Below are positions 1 to 20,144 of a stretch of 64,000 nucleotides of DNA, piece after piece. Every line of letters starts with the position of its first letter. Positions within the stretch are counted from its first letter, which is position 1. The stretch is from Corticium candelabrum (taxonomy: Eukaryota; Porifera; Homoscleromorpha; Homosclerophorida; Plakinidae), in NCBI RefSeq assembly GCF_963422355.1, contig NC_085099.1, forward strand, positions 4,926,820-4,990,819, written 5' to 3'. The notes under the pieces were generated by a model. It made no database searches and was not told where the DNA came from. It was given only the letters and a program-made list of their open reading frames with translations. A program made the translations under genes and the position numbers.

Positions 1-162
1 CTAATAACTAGATCTTGCATGTAGTTTACATCTTTGTGTGTTTTCAATACTTTTCGCTGAAAACTTATTTCATGCTTACATGCAAGCAGCCCTAACAGTA
101 CAGGTACAGTAAGCCCAAGCTGTAAAACCTTCGTTCTTTAGAGTTTGAATATTGTATTCACA

Positions 163-6498
<6,336 letters not shown>

Positions 6499-7889
6499 TG
6501 TCGTGGACAAGCTTTGTAATTGGTTGGAATCGCGGACTGGTTTTGAACTTGACTAAAAACTTATAAATTAATTAATTAATATTAGATGTGCGCGTACGCA
6601 ACGACGTTGTGTCTGCTGTTCTGAGATTTGGTTCATGCATATATACAAGGGCGTCACGTGGGTCTCAAATGTGTACAGACAGACCCCTTTTGGAACGACA
6701 CGTGGAAGAGCTTGGAGCGTTTGATCAGTGGAGCTGCGCTATAGTCCTGCGTCTTTGGACGAGGAGCTGGTATATTGGAACGTTCAAAGGCAAGCTTTTG
6801 AAATTAAAAACTTGTCCTCAACTTCGCAGCAAGATATACAATATTTTCCAGAGTACATGTACTTTAGCTAATTACTTGCATGCACATAAACAGCAACCAC
6901 TATAAATAGATGAGCGGAGCATCACTGGACTGCGACGACCTAAAATTACCTGCATTCCAAAATGGGACAAAAAAATAGTAACGGTCTCGTCTATATAGCC
7001 ACACTATCATTATGACATGAAACTATATCTATGTTAGACGATAAATAATTATTGATTTATGATTTTGCTAGAAACGTGCATCCCTGAAAGATGGAAATAA
7101 TCGTTATTCTAGACTCAGATAGCTAATTGGCAGCTTAGTGCGTAGTGCACGTTCATAATTACCGAGGTTCTGTAAAATAATTTTCTATTAATTAATATCA
7201 ATTTTATTCTAATGATATTAATAGTGTACTCCTCATCTTGGGGCTCTGGATCTGCGCCTGACTTGTGCATATAGTTTTAAAGGCTAATAGTTTGCGATAC
7301 GTAACAACTAAAGAAATTTGTTTTCCTCACCTGTTGTGTCATAGATCATTATCTTGGACATTAAATTGGCTCCTATTCTTCTGATCTGTAATACTACAGT
7401 CACTTGTGCATAAATGTGAAAAGTCACGAGAGTAAAAGTGCTAGATGAAGCGTTCACAAAGGCACTAGACTGGGTTTGAGAGTCCGAATAAGAGACTCTG
7501 TAAAGGATAGATTGGGTAACTGGTTTATTGAGGCATCTGAAAGAGTGAGGACGAAACAGATTTGTGTATGAAATCAGTAATTAATAAACTACGTAGAAGC
7601 CAACTGGATGCACATCCTGCATGACGAAAACGGACCATACCAAATCCTAAAAATTTTCTATCTTAGATTTTGCTTACGCAGTATCGACATTTTGGTAAAT
7701 CTTCATATGATGAAAATTTTACATTGATATGTTAATTAAGTCGTTCAATTAGGAGATTTCGTGTTTACAGACAAACACAGACTAACAGACACACAGACAG
7801 ACAGACGCTGCAACAGCAAGACTCTTGTGAAGTTGTCATCTCTCTTCACCAAATTATAAGACAGCTTTGCTGTTTGATTGATAGTCATA

Positions 7890-7951
<62 letters not shown>

Positions 7952-7968
7952 GTGTGCGTGTGTGTGTG

Positions 7969-8044
<76 letters not shown>

Positions 8045-8288
8045 ACTGACAGAGAGACACACAAACACACAAACGAAAACCTTTGATAACATAACATTAC
8101 AATCTCGCTCAGCTGCTTGTCTTGCTCTGCACCAGTGGTTCACCCAAAAATTTAATATTTAATTCAATTAAGAATATTTGTGCTAGCTTACTGTGTTTTA
8201 GTCTATAGTCATATATAAAATTGGTTGTGTCAGCTAAATAAGTTATATGGTTAGACTGTTGCTGTCAATAAAGTTGCTGTTGTTCCAG
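6499..8288 (+). other. Sialyltransferase 3' flank fused to a monooxygenase intron (copy A)
   Basis: 6499-6670 matches the sequence after copy B (30431-30607). 6671-8288 matches 34013-35598, which is intron 2 of the monooxygenase gene at 32701. The 3.4 kb that separates these parts in copy B, including DOMON exons 1 and 2, is missing. No open frame here is credible. A (TG)n tract with GC interruptions occupies about 7891-8043. Confidence 0.8.
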
Positions 8289-8333
8289 AAAGGAACTACT
8301 CGTGTCATCTTTGCCTACCATTCTAGTGATCCT
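8289..8333 (+). pseudogene. Truncated exon 3 of a DBH-like monooxygenase
   Basis: After the acceptor tgttccag come 45 nt matching the start of exon 3 at 35599 (KGTTRVIFAYHSSDP, against EGTTRVIFAYHPSDP). Homology stops abruptly at about 8333. This is the right-hand breakpoint of the duplicated block. Without DOMON exons and the catalytic domain it cannot make enzyme. Confidence 0.85.
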
Positions 8334-8387
8334 AGTCATTAATGCTATAATCTCTACCATATAAAGGCGACCTGTCTCTTCTCCACT

Positions 8388-8500
8388 TCCGTGTTGTATT
8401 GGCTCTATGACAAACGTGTGTGTGTACTGCGGGGCTATGAAGTGGAAAGGAGAAGCACCTCGCATGTGTTGTCCCCCGGGTGAAGCCGGGCATTTGAGCT

Positions 8501-8503
<3 letters not shown>
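8388..8503 (+). pseudogene. Helitron protein fragment
   Basis: One frame reads IGSMTNVCVYCGAMKWKGE followed by MCCPPGEAGHLSL. This has the CxxCGAxxWxxE...CCxxG spacing of the Cys-rich segment that precedes the Rep domain in animal Helitrons. Only this scrap is visible, and a (TA)n run (8503-8546) follows. It starts about 55 bp after the breakpoint of the truncated monooxygenase exon. Confidence 0.5.
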
Positions 8504-8548
<45 letters not shown>

Positions 8549-8878
8549 GGCCTCCTAGCGAATTTTAGGGTTTCCGTTCTTTATCAGTGTAGACGTCATG
8601 TTAGGCGCAACCATCTGCACGTGCTACTTGTTTGTCATGCACGTGCAGGTTTCACTTTTCTCGCGCCAAAGCTCTTCGGCTAAGTGTGCGTTTAGACCCG
8701 TCTGTTTCTTTCGCGCTCTTTTCAATTTTGCGACATGTTTGACAATTTTCCAAGCTCTTTTCTTACCGCATTCAAGGACAGGTGAGATACTCAAGCCGTA
8801 CGTGTGCACACGTACGTGTGTGTACTACAAGACGCTCTATCTGCACTCATCACGTGTACTTCTTTTTCACGCACCTAG

Positions 8879-9347
8879 GTCCGTTAGACACCTAAACAGG
8901 CAAGATTGTGCGAGACTGATCTTTCCCAATGTGAGTCCAGAGAAGGGCCAGGTGATCACTGTGCCCAAAGACAATCACTTCAGCGACCCACACAGCAGCC
9001 CAATGATTCCCAATGCGTCTGTCTGCAGAAATCTGGCTGATAGCATCAATCAGGAGGCGGGAGACAACACTCAAGCTGGTGCATTCTTATTTGGAGTGTT
9101 TGACCTTCAGGGAATTCGAGAGTTTTTGGCAATACATGAAGCCAAATCCATTGCCTCACAGGTATGTACGTGAAATTCATTAATTAATCAATTAAATACT
9201 AGTAGTTTGCAAAAGCACACTTGTAGCAGTTCCATGAAAGAGTATCTATAGCAACGTTGTACACACAGAAATACAACACAGGTTGTTATTTTACTTGCAA
9301 CTCAGTACTATACCCATATGCCACAGATTGAATGTCATGAGTGCTCA

Positions 9348-9421
<74 letters not shown>

Positions 9422-9774
9422 GAATTAAAGAAGAAATAGTTGTGAGGAAAACATTGTCCAATTTCAGGAAACAGCGCTATTATAGTGCAAAATTAATTTG
9501 TGTGATATATGTGGAATAGCGATGAGCTTCAATCGCACAAAACTGCATGATTCCCTCCACAATTTCCTCTTTTTCACAGTATCTTATAGTATACCATGCT
9601 CAAACTGACCACAAATGGAACTACGTATATACAAGCACAAAACATTATTATCATGTTACTTTCTTCAACATCTAGAGCGTACTGTTATATCCAACTGGTA
9701 ATGACTATAACTGGTTACGATTGAGTTATGCGTATACAGCATTGTACACTGGTAAACAACACATCATAAATCTG
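8879..9774 (+). CDS. Possible spliced gene of unknown function (partial, two internal exons)
   Basis: Exon 8879-9161 has an acceptor cacctag and donor cag|gtatgt. Exon 9676-9774 has an acceptor catctag and donor ctg|gtaaga. Both are open, and the junction is phase 0. The protein includes LIFPNVSPEKGQVITV, then GVFDLQGIREFLAIHEAKS, then WLRLSYAYTALYTGKQHII. The frame is also open upstream to an ATG at 8598. I do not recognise a family. Later exons may fall in or beyond the assembly gap at 10106. A (TA)n tract at 9350-9416 lies in the intron. Confidence 0.4.
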
Positions 9775-10105
9775 GTAAGAAATGTCACAGCAGTCGCTAG
9801 ATTTTGCCAGAGAGTACTTTGACATGTCGTTCCCTGATCCACATTCATATATTCTTCACACATCCTATACACACAATGCAAAATATTAAGCATCTCATTC
9901 TTCAGATAAATTTGTGAATCTCTTTCTATGCAATGTAGTGTTCTGTCTAAGTGACTAGATGATTTTAGTTAGCATTTCATGCCCCATTTAATTATGAGGT
10001 TGTACATTACATGACCTAGTTACTTGTAATTACATGTACCACATATCCTTGCTAAGTACCTACAGCTAAAGCACGCTTCTTTTAAAGTGTCCCTACAATA
10101 TTTTG

Positions 10106-10305
10106 NNNNNNNNNNNNNNNNNNNNNNNNNNNNNNNNNNNNNNNNNNNNNNNNNNNNNNNNNNNNNNNNNNNNNNNNNNNNNNNNNNNNNNNNNNNNNNN
10201 NNNNNNNNNNNNNNNNNNNNNNNNNNNNNNNNNNNNNNNNNNNNNNNNNNNNNNNNNNNNNNNNNNNNNNNNNNNNNNNNNNNNNNNNNNNNNNNNNNNN
10301 NNNNN
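10106..10305. other. Assembly gap (200 N)
   Basis: Exactly 200 undetermined bases, probably a fixed-length scaffold gap. Confidence 0.99.
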
Positions 10306-10311
10306 AGTGAA

Positions 10312-10640
10312 TTCAGTGACGTCATATCAAAAAGACACATTCTGGAAAATGTTGCAAAGGGTATTGCCAGCTCAGTACAAACTTTTTATCTGTGGTCTAA
10401 GTGACGATGAGATGTGTTTGGCCTGCAACACGTAAAAAGATACATTTGACCATGTTTTCACTGACTGCTGCAAATGGCAGGATACTCTACGAATTGCACA
10501 AAAATATCTTTGTCAGCATGGTGTAAGAATATCAACAAATACCAACATTTTCAAGCAAATTTTTCCATCAAAAAGCCGAAGAGAAAAGATTCTCGTCGGT
10601 GTGCTGCTAACAACTTACTATACGAAGAGACAGACACTGC
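10312..10640 (+). pseudogene. Non-LTR retrotransposon C-terminal fragment
   Basis: Just after the gap one frame reads FWKMLQRVLPAQYKLFICG, then DDEMCLACNT, an in-frame TAA, and KDTFDHVFTDCCKWQD. The spacing W...LP...C..C...T..H.F..C is the zinc-knuckle region at the end of many LINE reverse transcriptases (zf-RVT). The stop shows that it is dead. A related scrap lies on the minus strand at about 60390-60560. Confidence 0.6.
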
Positions 10641-11020
10641 AGCCTCAAGCAATAGTGGCAACACATATTTATCAGTTACAATTAGTGGAACGAAAATTGT
10701 AGTATACTAGTTTCAATGTAATCCATATTATCACTGAGTCTTATGGGCTTTTAACAAAACAAAAAATGTATGTATTATGTATATGTGTATAATTTCACAC
10801 AAAAATTGATTTGCCACATATAGTATACAATTCGGTGCATGCATGTCCACAACTCATAACGACGTACAGTTGAATATAGCCAAGTAATACTAAATAAACG
10901 GAAAATAATTTCAAAAAATATATAAAAATTATTGCTGAGCATAGCGGGGCTTCTAATCCGGGTCGCATAACATAAAGGAGCATGGTCATAAAGGGCAATC
11001 CATCTGGCTCTTGGTATATT

Positions 11021-11072
<52 letters not shown>

Positions 11073-11386
11073 GTACTCACGAACCTCAAATTTCTCGTCC
11101 CCATAACCAAGTTTCATTATAAGATCTACTTCGAAAAAATCGTTTCTGTGTCCGACTACAGATCACTAGAGGAAAGATTCGTGCAAGTGACCAAACTGCG
11201 ACGAGAAAGCGTCACAAAGTTACGTTGCCCCATCCTTTTGTATTTTAAACAGTAGCTAGGGATTGTGTGTACTAGACAACCAAGAAATACCTGCAAGAGT
11301 TGAATGCCACCTACAGCCAACTACTCACACGTTCCGTACTACAGTATGATCAATCCTTTACTACACTGTTACATGTGATGTATCTA
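10641..11386. other. Non-coding stretch with a (TA)n tract
   Basis: No gene seen. It holds a TA microsatellite (about 11024-11070) and unremarkable A/T-rich sequence up to the MITE boundary. Confidence 0.7.
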
Positions 11387-11431
11387 GAGGCCTGTCCACA
11401 CCAGACCAGAAAGGATCGCGATCCGATCGCG

Positions 11432-12139
11432 CATATTTTTGGGGGGGTCCACTTCACACGCACATCCCGGATATATAGCCCGGATAAGTTTAACTTGCAC
11501 GTGCACGGTAGACCATTCTCACGTGCACGCATGGCTCACGATCATGATTTAGTAGTTCGAAATGTGTTGTTATGCTAACAGATGGTGGGAATTGCGCTTT
11601 CTCTGCGAGCAGCTACCACACTGAGTAAGCAACAGTGGCAGTGAAAAGAGAGCCCCAATACGGGGAATGTTGGTTGCTACAAACCGTTTTCTTTGCAGAA
11701 ATCGACTTTCTCGAGAAACTGTTGACTCCAGAAAAGCTTTACGTGATGCAGTTATTATACAAGACGGCAGAGGTTTGTACGTTTTGCTAATTAATTGCTA
11801 TTAGTTGATGAACTAATTATTAATTTATTAGAATAAAGTATTTAGTAACATTAAAGCACAATTTATGTATTTATGGTAGTATTTTAACCTTAAATATGAT
11901 TTGATAAATAATTTATAATTTATAAGTGTGTATATACAGTAGTGGACAAAAGTATTTGCTGGGCAAGAAATTTCAAGGGCTTTTCAGTATGTCTGTGTTT
12001 GGGTGGAAGCACAAAATACTAATAAAGCGACTTCTTGGTCAATGTTTGTCATGCAATGCCAAAATAAATGGAGACTAATTGGTATAGAATTGAGTCTGAA
12101 TCAGTTGGTTGTTGCAATTTAAGATTATAGTTACAACCT
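11432..12139 (+). repeat. Left MULE terminal inverted repeat
   Basis: Inverted copy of about 16937-17651. It contains the first recognisable coding exon of the transposase (11699-11772). Its inner 200 bp (from 11937) are half of a Tc1/mariner-like MITE. Confidence 0.85.
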
Positions 12140-15100
12140 AGTTAAAGTGTCCCTACACTATTTTGTTTAGACAGGTATTAACCAATATGCATGGGGGTTT
12201 GTTCCTGTCCAGAATACCACAAATTATATTAGCTCACCAGTACTCATGTTAACTAAATTCACAACTACAAATGTTGATTATTAATACTCTGCCACTTAGC
12301 TGCAGTAAAGTAACAAAAATACTTTGAGTTGAATGAGTTTGTTTATTAATTAAATGTCCATACTCCTGTCTAAGTATTGTCCTCCCACAGGTTATTCAAG
12401 AAGACAAGTGGTTCAACGAGGTCTGTCACATTCCTGACACTTTGAATCTTGAACTCTTGAACTTGAGCAAGATACAGCAATTTCAACAAATTCTGTCACA
12501 CAAGCCAGCCTCTGCTTTGGCATTTGGTGACGTGACTAGCTACCAAATTTCTAGACTGGCATGTGACAGATGGTTGCCTGACACACTGCTTGAAGGTATG
12601 GCATCGCTTCTCAATCGCTCATCACAAGATTGTCTTTGCCTTGTGCTATCTGAAGTTTGCAAATTCACGTTGAACAAATCCATAGCATCAGCTCTGAACA
12701 ACAGAAAGAAGATTAGACTTATATTCCTGATTGTCAACGTACAAATTGATGCCATAACTGGATCTTCTGTTGCATCAAATACATTGATCAGTGGGAATCA
12801 TTGGACAGTGGTTGCTTTAGATTTGAATTCAAAAGCTTCCTTCTATGGTGACCCATTGGGATACCCAGTTCCTAGCAACTTGTTGGTAGAACTAATACAA
12901 ACACTGGACTATCTAAGCACTGCCTTAGGTGAAAGAGTGGATATTCATGATTTGATTCCTATGCATAGGCCGACATTTGACAAAGATGGAAAACATGCAT
13001 GCTCAAGGCATTGCAAAATTTCCCAATACAAACATGTTCTTCTCTTTGTGGGGTTATTGCCTTTGTTTTTGTGGCAGTTGCAACATTTTCTCCAGAGAAT
13101 CTGTGGGCATACATCTGTTCACCACAGCTGTCCTTCTATTGTGACAAAGCAAAACTCAAACTTTACCTTCAACCAAGCCATTATGCTCACTACCAAAGAA
13201 ATACCTTGGCAGTATGGCTGCTTTCTGATCAAATTAAAATTTCAAATATCATAGATAAGTCCATATTAGCTGATGAAAACTTGCAGTCTCAGCAAATCCA
13301 AAGCCACCATCTCAAGCAACCTGAACGCCGGAAGCTTTGCTTAAGTTTGAGTAAAACATTAAAGACCAAAGTTTCAAAAGAAAAATGCAACTCTTCAGCA
13401 GCTTCACCATGCAAAGCAACTACTGATCGGCCCTCCTGCTATATGCCTGACAAAGCAAACAAAGTTGGTAGAAAAAACTTTACTCTCGCTAAGGCCGTTT
13501 CAGCTGGCAAGAGGAATCCTTTCTTGTCTAATGTAACCTGGTGCACTTCTAATGAGAGTCATTCACAGAGTACAGAAGCTGACAATGTCAGTGAAACCTC
13601 CATGCCTGCTGTAGAACAACAGTCAGTTTATGTGAAGAGATGCACTTTAAGCACAGACACATTTCAACAATTTCAAACTACCAGTGAAGCCAATCTAGAG
13701 CACTCACTTGATGCCAAACACGAATGCAAATCTGATTCAAGCCTCCCTACCAGTATTATACCCTTGCTCCCTCAGCAGTACAACTATTTTGTTGACTTCT
13801 ATTGTCAGCATGAATCGAAAACCTTCCTAGGAGTTGAAACAAGCAACTTACTTTAGAAGCATGGACAAGTGCCAATTGTGAAACTGCAGCTGTCCAGTGG
13901 ATTAAACATTTTGAAGAGGTTTCAAAAACCACCTATCAAATCACTAATGGTTTCAAAGTAAAAGGACGACGGCTCCTTTTTAAAACTGTTCGTCATTGTC
14001 ATCATTACAGGAAACAGAAAACTCTGTCACAAATGTCCACAGAAAGCAAGTGTAAACTAAAGAAAACCACCATACATTGTTCCACACAAGACAAAAAGTC
14101 AATGTGTCCTAGCAGTTTAATAGTTAGGGTATACCCACCTGAAGCATCTAAAATCTCAGACCACCCTGAATATCCTTGCCTTATCGATCTGAAGTACACA
14201 CATAACCACTCAATCCACAGTGGCCATGCGCTCAGCTTTAGACCAGTCACAGAAGCTGTGAAAAAAGGGTACATTAGTCTCTTTGAGTCTGGCAGCTGTG
14301 CTGCCTCTGCAAGACATGAATACTTGACCCAGCTCCAACTGAAGAGTGATCCACGAGAAGTTGAGAGAACTCTTACAGACAGAGCCATAAACCCAAATGT
14401 ACAAGACGTTCAACGCCTATTTAGAAAATGGCGATCAGACAACATTGGACCAGAAAATGGAGAGGCAGTGTTTGAGCGACTGCTCGAAGAAGTACAACGA
14501 TACAACAAGAAACATGAGAAAGAGGGTGGGCGAGTATTTCTTCAATCTTATGAAGGAACAGCTGCAATGAATACGGATGAACCTAAACCAAAGACCAGAA
14601 AGACTGATGCCATGCCCTTCCTTTTAGCTCCAGTCACTCCTCTCGTGGCCAGAGTCCATGAAATGGTCAGACAAAGTGCAGAGCTAGTCTTTTGTGACTC
14701 AACAGCCAGTCTTGATAACTTGAACACAGCTGTGTTCATACTTAGCTGCGGCACATCTGTAGGAGCTCTACCACTTGCTGCAGTTATGACATCCAGTGAA
14801 GATGCTGTTACCTTGCAGCAGGGTTTACAGCACTGTGCCACATACTGCCCAAGTGTGTATTTTTTGGAAGAGGCCCAAATCTTGGACCACTAACACTATT
14901 GACAGATGACTGTGCAAGCGAACGCATTGCTCTAAACAGTACATGGCCTCAAGCGGAATTACACCTATGTGTCTTTCATTTTTACAAAGTACATGGAGAT
15001 GGTTTTGAAGCTCAAATTCTGGTATCTGTGGCACAAACAGAATTACCTGTATGGCACTAACAAAACGACTTGTTTATGCCTCAAGTGAGCAAGCATTGAC

Positions 15101-16238
15101 TGAAATCAAACGTGAAGTAGACAAAAGCCCTTTTCAGACATTCAAAAAGAGACTAGGTGATTACTGGCAACGAAGGAAAGAATGGGCTGTGTGTTTCCGA
15201 AAGAACTTTCCCACACGAGGCAACTATACTAACAATTATTCAGAGACTAGCATACGCATCATAAAAGACATCCTTTTCCAAAGGAATAAAGCTTGGAATG
15301 CGGTACAAATGTTCAATCTTCTCACACAGGTTCTCAAACTGTATTACCAGCGACGTTTATTATCTGTTGCCACAAACAGATTAGATCATTTTGTCTTTAC
15401 AAGATTTACTGTGACAGGAGTGAAAGCACACGCCATTCCATCTGACGACATTGTTGCAACAGATGACCCAGACGTTTACACTGTTATGAGTCAGTCAGAT
15501 AAGAATAGAACGTGGATAGTAGACTTACAACTGGGTGAGTGCACCTGTCCCATCGGAATGCAAAGTCAACCTTGCAAACACCAATTTGCAGCAGCAATGA
15601 AGTATCGCAAAAGCAGTGTCAATACTATCCCAACGTATTCGCCTCAAGGCCGTCAGCTTTTTGCAGCAGTGGCATTAGGACAACACTGCCAACCCATTTC
15701 CTTTTACAATAGTGTCCACCAAAGAGCAGAAGAATAACATCTAAAGTCTCTTTCAATCAGTGTGAATTGGTCTGATGAAGATATCAAACGTTCCTTTGAA
15801 AAAATTGCCCCTTGTTCCTGTGATACAACTAAAGTGGCAACTGCAGCTGACGACAACATTGATTTTAGCAATACATTTCAAAGAGATCAAGCACAACCAA
15901 TTAACAGAGGAAGCTATGAAAAGTCAAGGGACGTCATTGAAAGAGTACTACAGGTCACTAAAGATATCAAGGAAGGGCTACATAAAAGTCGTGTCACAGA
16001 CAGCTTCATAGTTGCAGTAGAAAGGTTTTGTTCCAATTATTGGAAACTACGAGGCAAAGGAATCCATTCACCTGGTACACAGCAGCGACCGCTTTCTGCT
16101 CTACATATGTTTGGTAAAGAGGTGGAAGTCAGAAAACAAAAGAAAAAGATTCGAGTGCAACCTACTGCTGTAGCTAGACGACACTTCAAGTCCTTTCTAC
16201 CCGTCCAGCATCAGCAGGACGTCCAAGTTTGTTCATGA
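11699..16238 (+). pseudogene. MULE transposase with C48 protease and SWIM domains, degenerate
   Basis: Exon 11699-11772 (acceptor tttgcag, donor gag|gtttgt) joins in phase 0 to 12391 onward. About 12391-13210 encodes an Ulp1/C48-like cysteine protease. Its His is in GNHWTVVALDL, its Asp in YGDPLG, and its Gln and Cys in IQTCSSLCGV. About 13850-14030 is the N-terminal DNA-binding-like region (GRRLLFKTVRHCHH). About 14640-15330 is the DDE core: FCDSTASLD, then LTDDCASER, then NNYSETSIR. About 15535-15600 is a SWIM finger (CTCPIGMQSQPCKHQF). Lesions are frame changes near 13018, 13845, 14860 and 14990, and a TAA at 15735-15737 after which the same frame stays open to 16238. The protein is dead as it stands. 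Confidence 0.85.
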
Positions 16239-16752
16239 AAGCCAAAGCTACAACCAACATATTCAACAGAAACATTATCCCCAAACGAATCCACCAGAGA
16301 GCAAAGAGAAACCACAATCTGACAATAAGTTTGAAAACAAATACCCCTAATGCCATCTAAACTGTACAAAGATACAAGATTTTTTGAGTTGCATAAACTG
16401 TCTATGTTCATATTCCTTGATATAAAGAGAGGAACAGATTGTAGGTAGTGTTCAGAATGAGTGTTCAGAACAAGTCATTCCTGTTTTATGTCCAGCAAAC
16501 TGTGCACCCACTAGAAAAATAGGCATCTTCATTGTGTGTGTTTTAAATTTATTGTTAAAACAAATCATGGATTGATTCTATGTATTTTAGGCTAATGAAA
16601 AACTGTGTTCTGTGGCAACAGACTGTCCAGATCAACAACTTCCTGTAATCCTGTCTGTTTGCCATACATTTCTTATGCAAACAAATTAATTGCGGTAACA
16701 GTAGAGTACGCAATTAATAAACAGGTTCTTCTGCAATAGTTACTAGTATATA

Positions 16753-17142
16753 CAGTAGTGGACAAAAGTATTTGCCTGGTAGTTTTTTGTTGATTTTTCA
16801 TCATACTCTGGCCTACAGAATAAAAATAAGTGCTGATATGAGCACAAATGAATAAGTTAGTTGGTTTCAAAGATTGGAATATTGTTTGCATTGAATATGC
16901 TTTGATAAGTTGTAATGCAAACTTAATCGGCTTTTAACTAGGTTGTAACTATAATCTTAAATTGCAACAACCAACTGATTTAGACTCAATTCTATACCAG
17001 TTAGTCTCCATTTATTTTGGCATTGCATGACAAACATTGACCAAGAAGTCGCTTTATTAGTATTTTGTGCTTCCACCCAAACACAGACATACTGAAAAGC
17101 CCTTGAAATTTCTTGCCCAGCAAATATTTTTGTCCACTACTG
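16753..17142. mobile_element. 390-bp Tc1/mariner-like MITE
   Basis: Ends cagtagtggacaaaagtattt and aaatatttttgtccactactg are inverted copies, flanked by TA (16751-16752 and 17143-17144). There is no coding capacity. The left MULE arm has only the matching half, beginning at 11937. Confidence 0.8.
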
Positions 17143-17651
17143 TATATACACACTTATAAATTATAAATTACTATTTATCAAATCATATTTAAGGTTAAAA
17201 TACTACCATAAATACATAAATTGTGTTTTAATGTTACTAAATACTTTATTCTAATAAATTAATAATTAGTTCATCAACTAATAGCAATTAATTAGCAAAA
17301 TGTACAAACCTCTGCCGTCTTGTATAATAACTGCATCACGTAAAGCTTTTCTGGAGTCAACAGTTTCTCGAGAAAGTCGATTTCTGCAAAGAAAACGGTT
17401 TGTAGCAACCAACATTCCCCGTATTGGGGCTCTCTTTTCACTGCCACTGTTGCTTACTCAGTGTGGTAGCTGCTCGCAGAGAAAGCGCAATTCCCACGAT
17501 CTGTTAGCATAACAACACATTTCGAACTACTAAATAACGATCGTGAGCCATGCGTGCACGTGAGAATGGTCTACCGTGCACGTGCAAGTTAAACTTATCC
17601 GGGCTATATATCCGGGATGTGCGTGTGAAGTAAACCCCAAAAAAATTTGTT
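16937..17651 (-). repeat. Right MULE terminal inverted repeat
   Basis: Inverted copy of the left arm. It therefore carries a mirror copy of the transposase exon on the minus strand. Confidence 0.85.
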
Positions 17652-18000
17652 CGATCGCGATCCGATCGGGATAGCGAGCGTCCACACTGCACTTTGAAAA
17701 CGATACCTCCGCCTCATTTCGCGATCACGTGACTGATGACCGATGCGTATATGTGGTTTCTTTGCTCGTAGAAAGCGTTGATACAGCGACGTAAGGTGAG
17801 CGAGAACAAAGACGAGTGAGGAGTGCTAGATGTTCCGACTACACGCGTGTAGAGTACGTGAAGGTAACGCTCACTATTTCTAATCGGATTCAACCGATCG
17901 CGATCGGATCGCGATCGAGTTGCCAGTGTGGACAGGCCCTAGATCGACTGCTGATTTCGTCAATTCTAACCAGCGAAACCTGTCTAGAGAACGTACTCTA

Positions 18001-18550
18001 GAGCCCTGTCCACACTAGAACAGAATGGATCGCGCGATCCAATCTTGAAACGATACCTCGATGATCCGCCTCATTTTGGTATCACGCTACTGACCCATCC
18101 ATGTACGTGTGAGTTCTTTGCTAGTAGAAAACGTTGATACATTGAGCGAGAAAGAAGATGAGTAAGGAGGCCTAGAAGCGTGTATTGGACGTCTAACTAG
18201 ATGTTGTGGTATCACTTTCTTGCGGTATAGTAGAGAGGCGTATAGCGACAGACAGCTATTTAGCACTAGAGTCTGTTTTGATAGTGCAGTTGTGCGTTTC
18301 TTCTTGTTGTGTTCACTAAACACTATAGGCTGAATACTCAATAGAGTATTTAATTAAAGGAACTCACTGTCTAAGACTTAACTTAAGGACCCGGGAAAAT
18401 AGCGATGACCTGACTACACTCGATAGGTAGGCTAGCTCCACGGTTACCGCCTTAGTATTCTCTAGGAATTCACCGATCGCGTGATCTCGATCGAATCCAC
18501 CTCCCGATGTAGATTGGATTTTTGCGATCCAGTTGCCAGTGTGGACATGG
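18001..18550. mobile_element. Harbinger-like MITE copy 2
   Basis: Starts gagccctgtccacactaga and ends ccagtgtggacatgg, with cta on both sides. The inner ends match copy 3 (for example the ccacctcccgatgtagattgg segment). The interior has extra sequence around 18190-18410. Confidence 0.7.

Positions 18551-20144
<1,594 letters not shown>

Larger units (their letters stand above)
11432..17651 (+). mobile_element. 6.2-kb MULE transposon with Ulp1-like protease
   Basis: It inserted into the MITE with the 8-base duplication cgatcgcg (11424-11431 and 17652-17659). Long inverted repeats (about 11432-12139 and 16937-17651) enclose a decayed transposase gene. An 8-9 bp duplication, long terminal repeats, a DDE core, a SWIM finger and a C48 protease are all typical of Mutator-like elements. 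Confidence 0.88.
11387..17938. mobile_element. Harbinger-like MITE copy 1, split by a MULE
   Basis: The left end gaggcctgtccacaccagacc and the right end gccagtgtggacaggcc belong to the same family as 22254-22664, which is intact. Flanks share a 3-base cta (11384-11386 and 17939-17941). Only about 45 bp lie left of the MULE and about 280 bp right of it, and together they rebuild the order seen in the intact copy. The 3-bp target duplication fits PIF/Harbinger, but family assignment is inferred. Confidence 0.75.

Noticed and set aside
6588..6905. 105-codon ORF downstream of sialyltransferase A
   Set aside because: It crosses the deletion junction at about 6670 and falls partly in former monooxygenase intron. 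Copy B does not preserve it as one frame.
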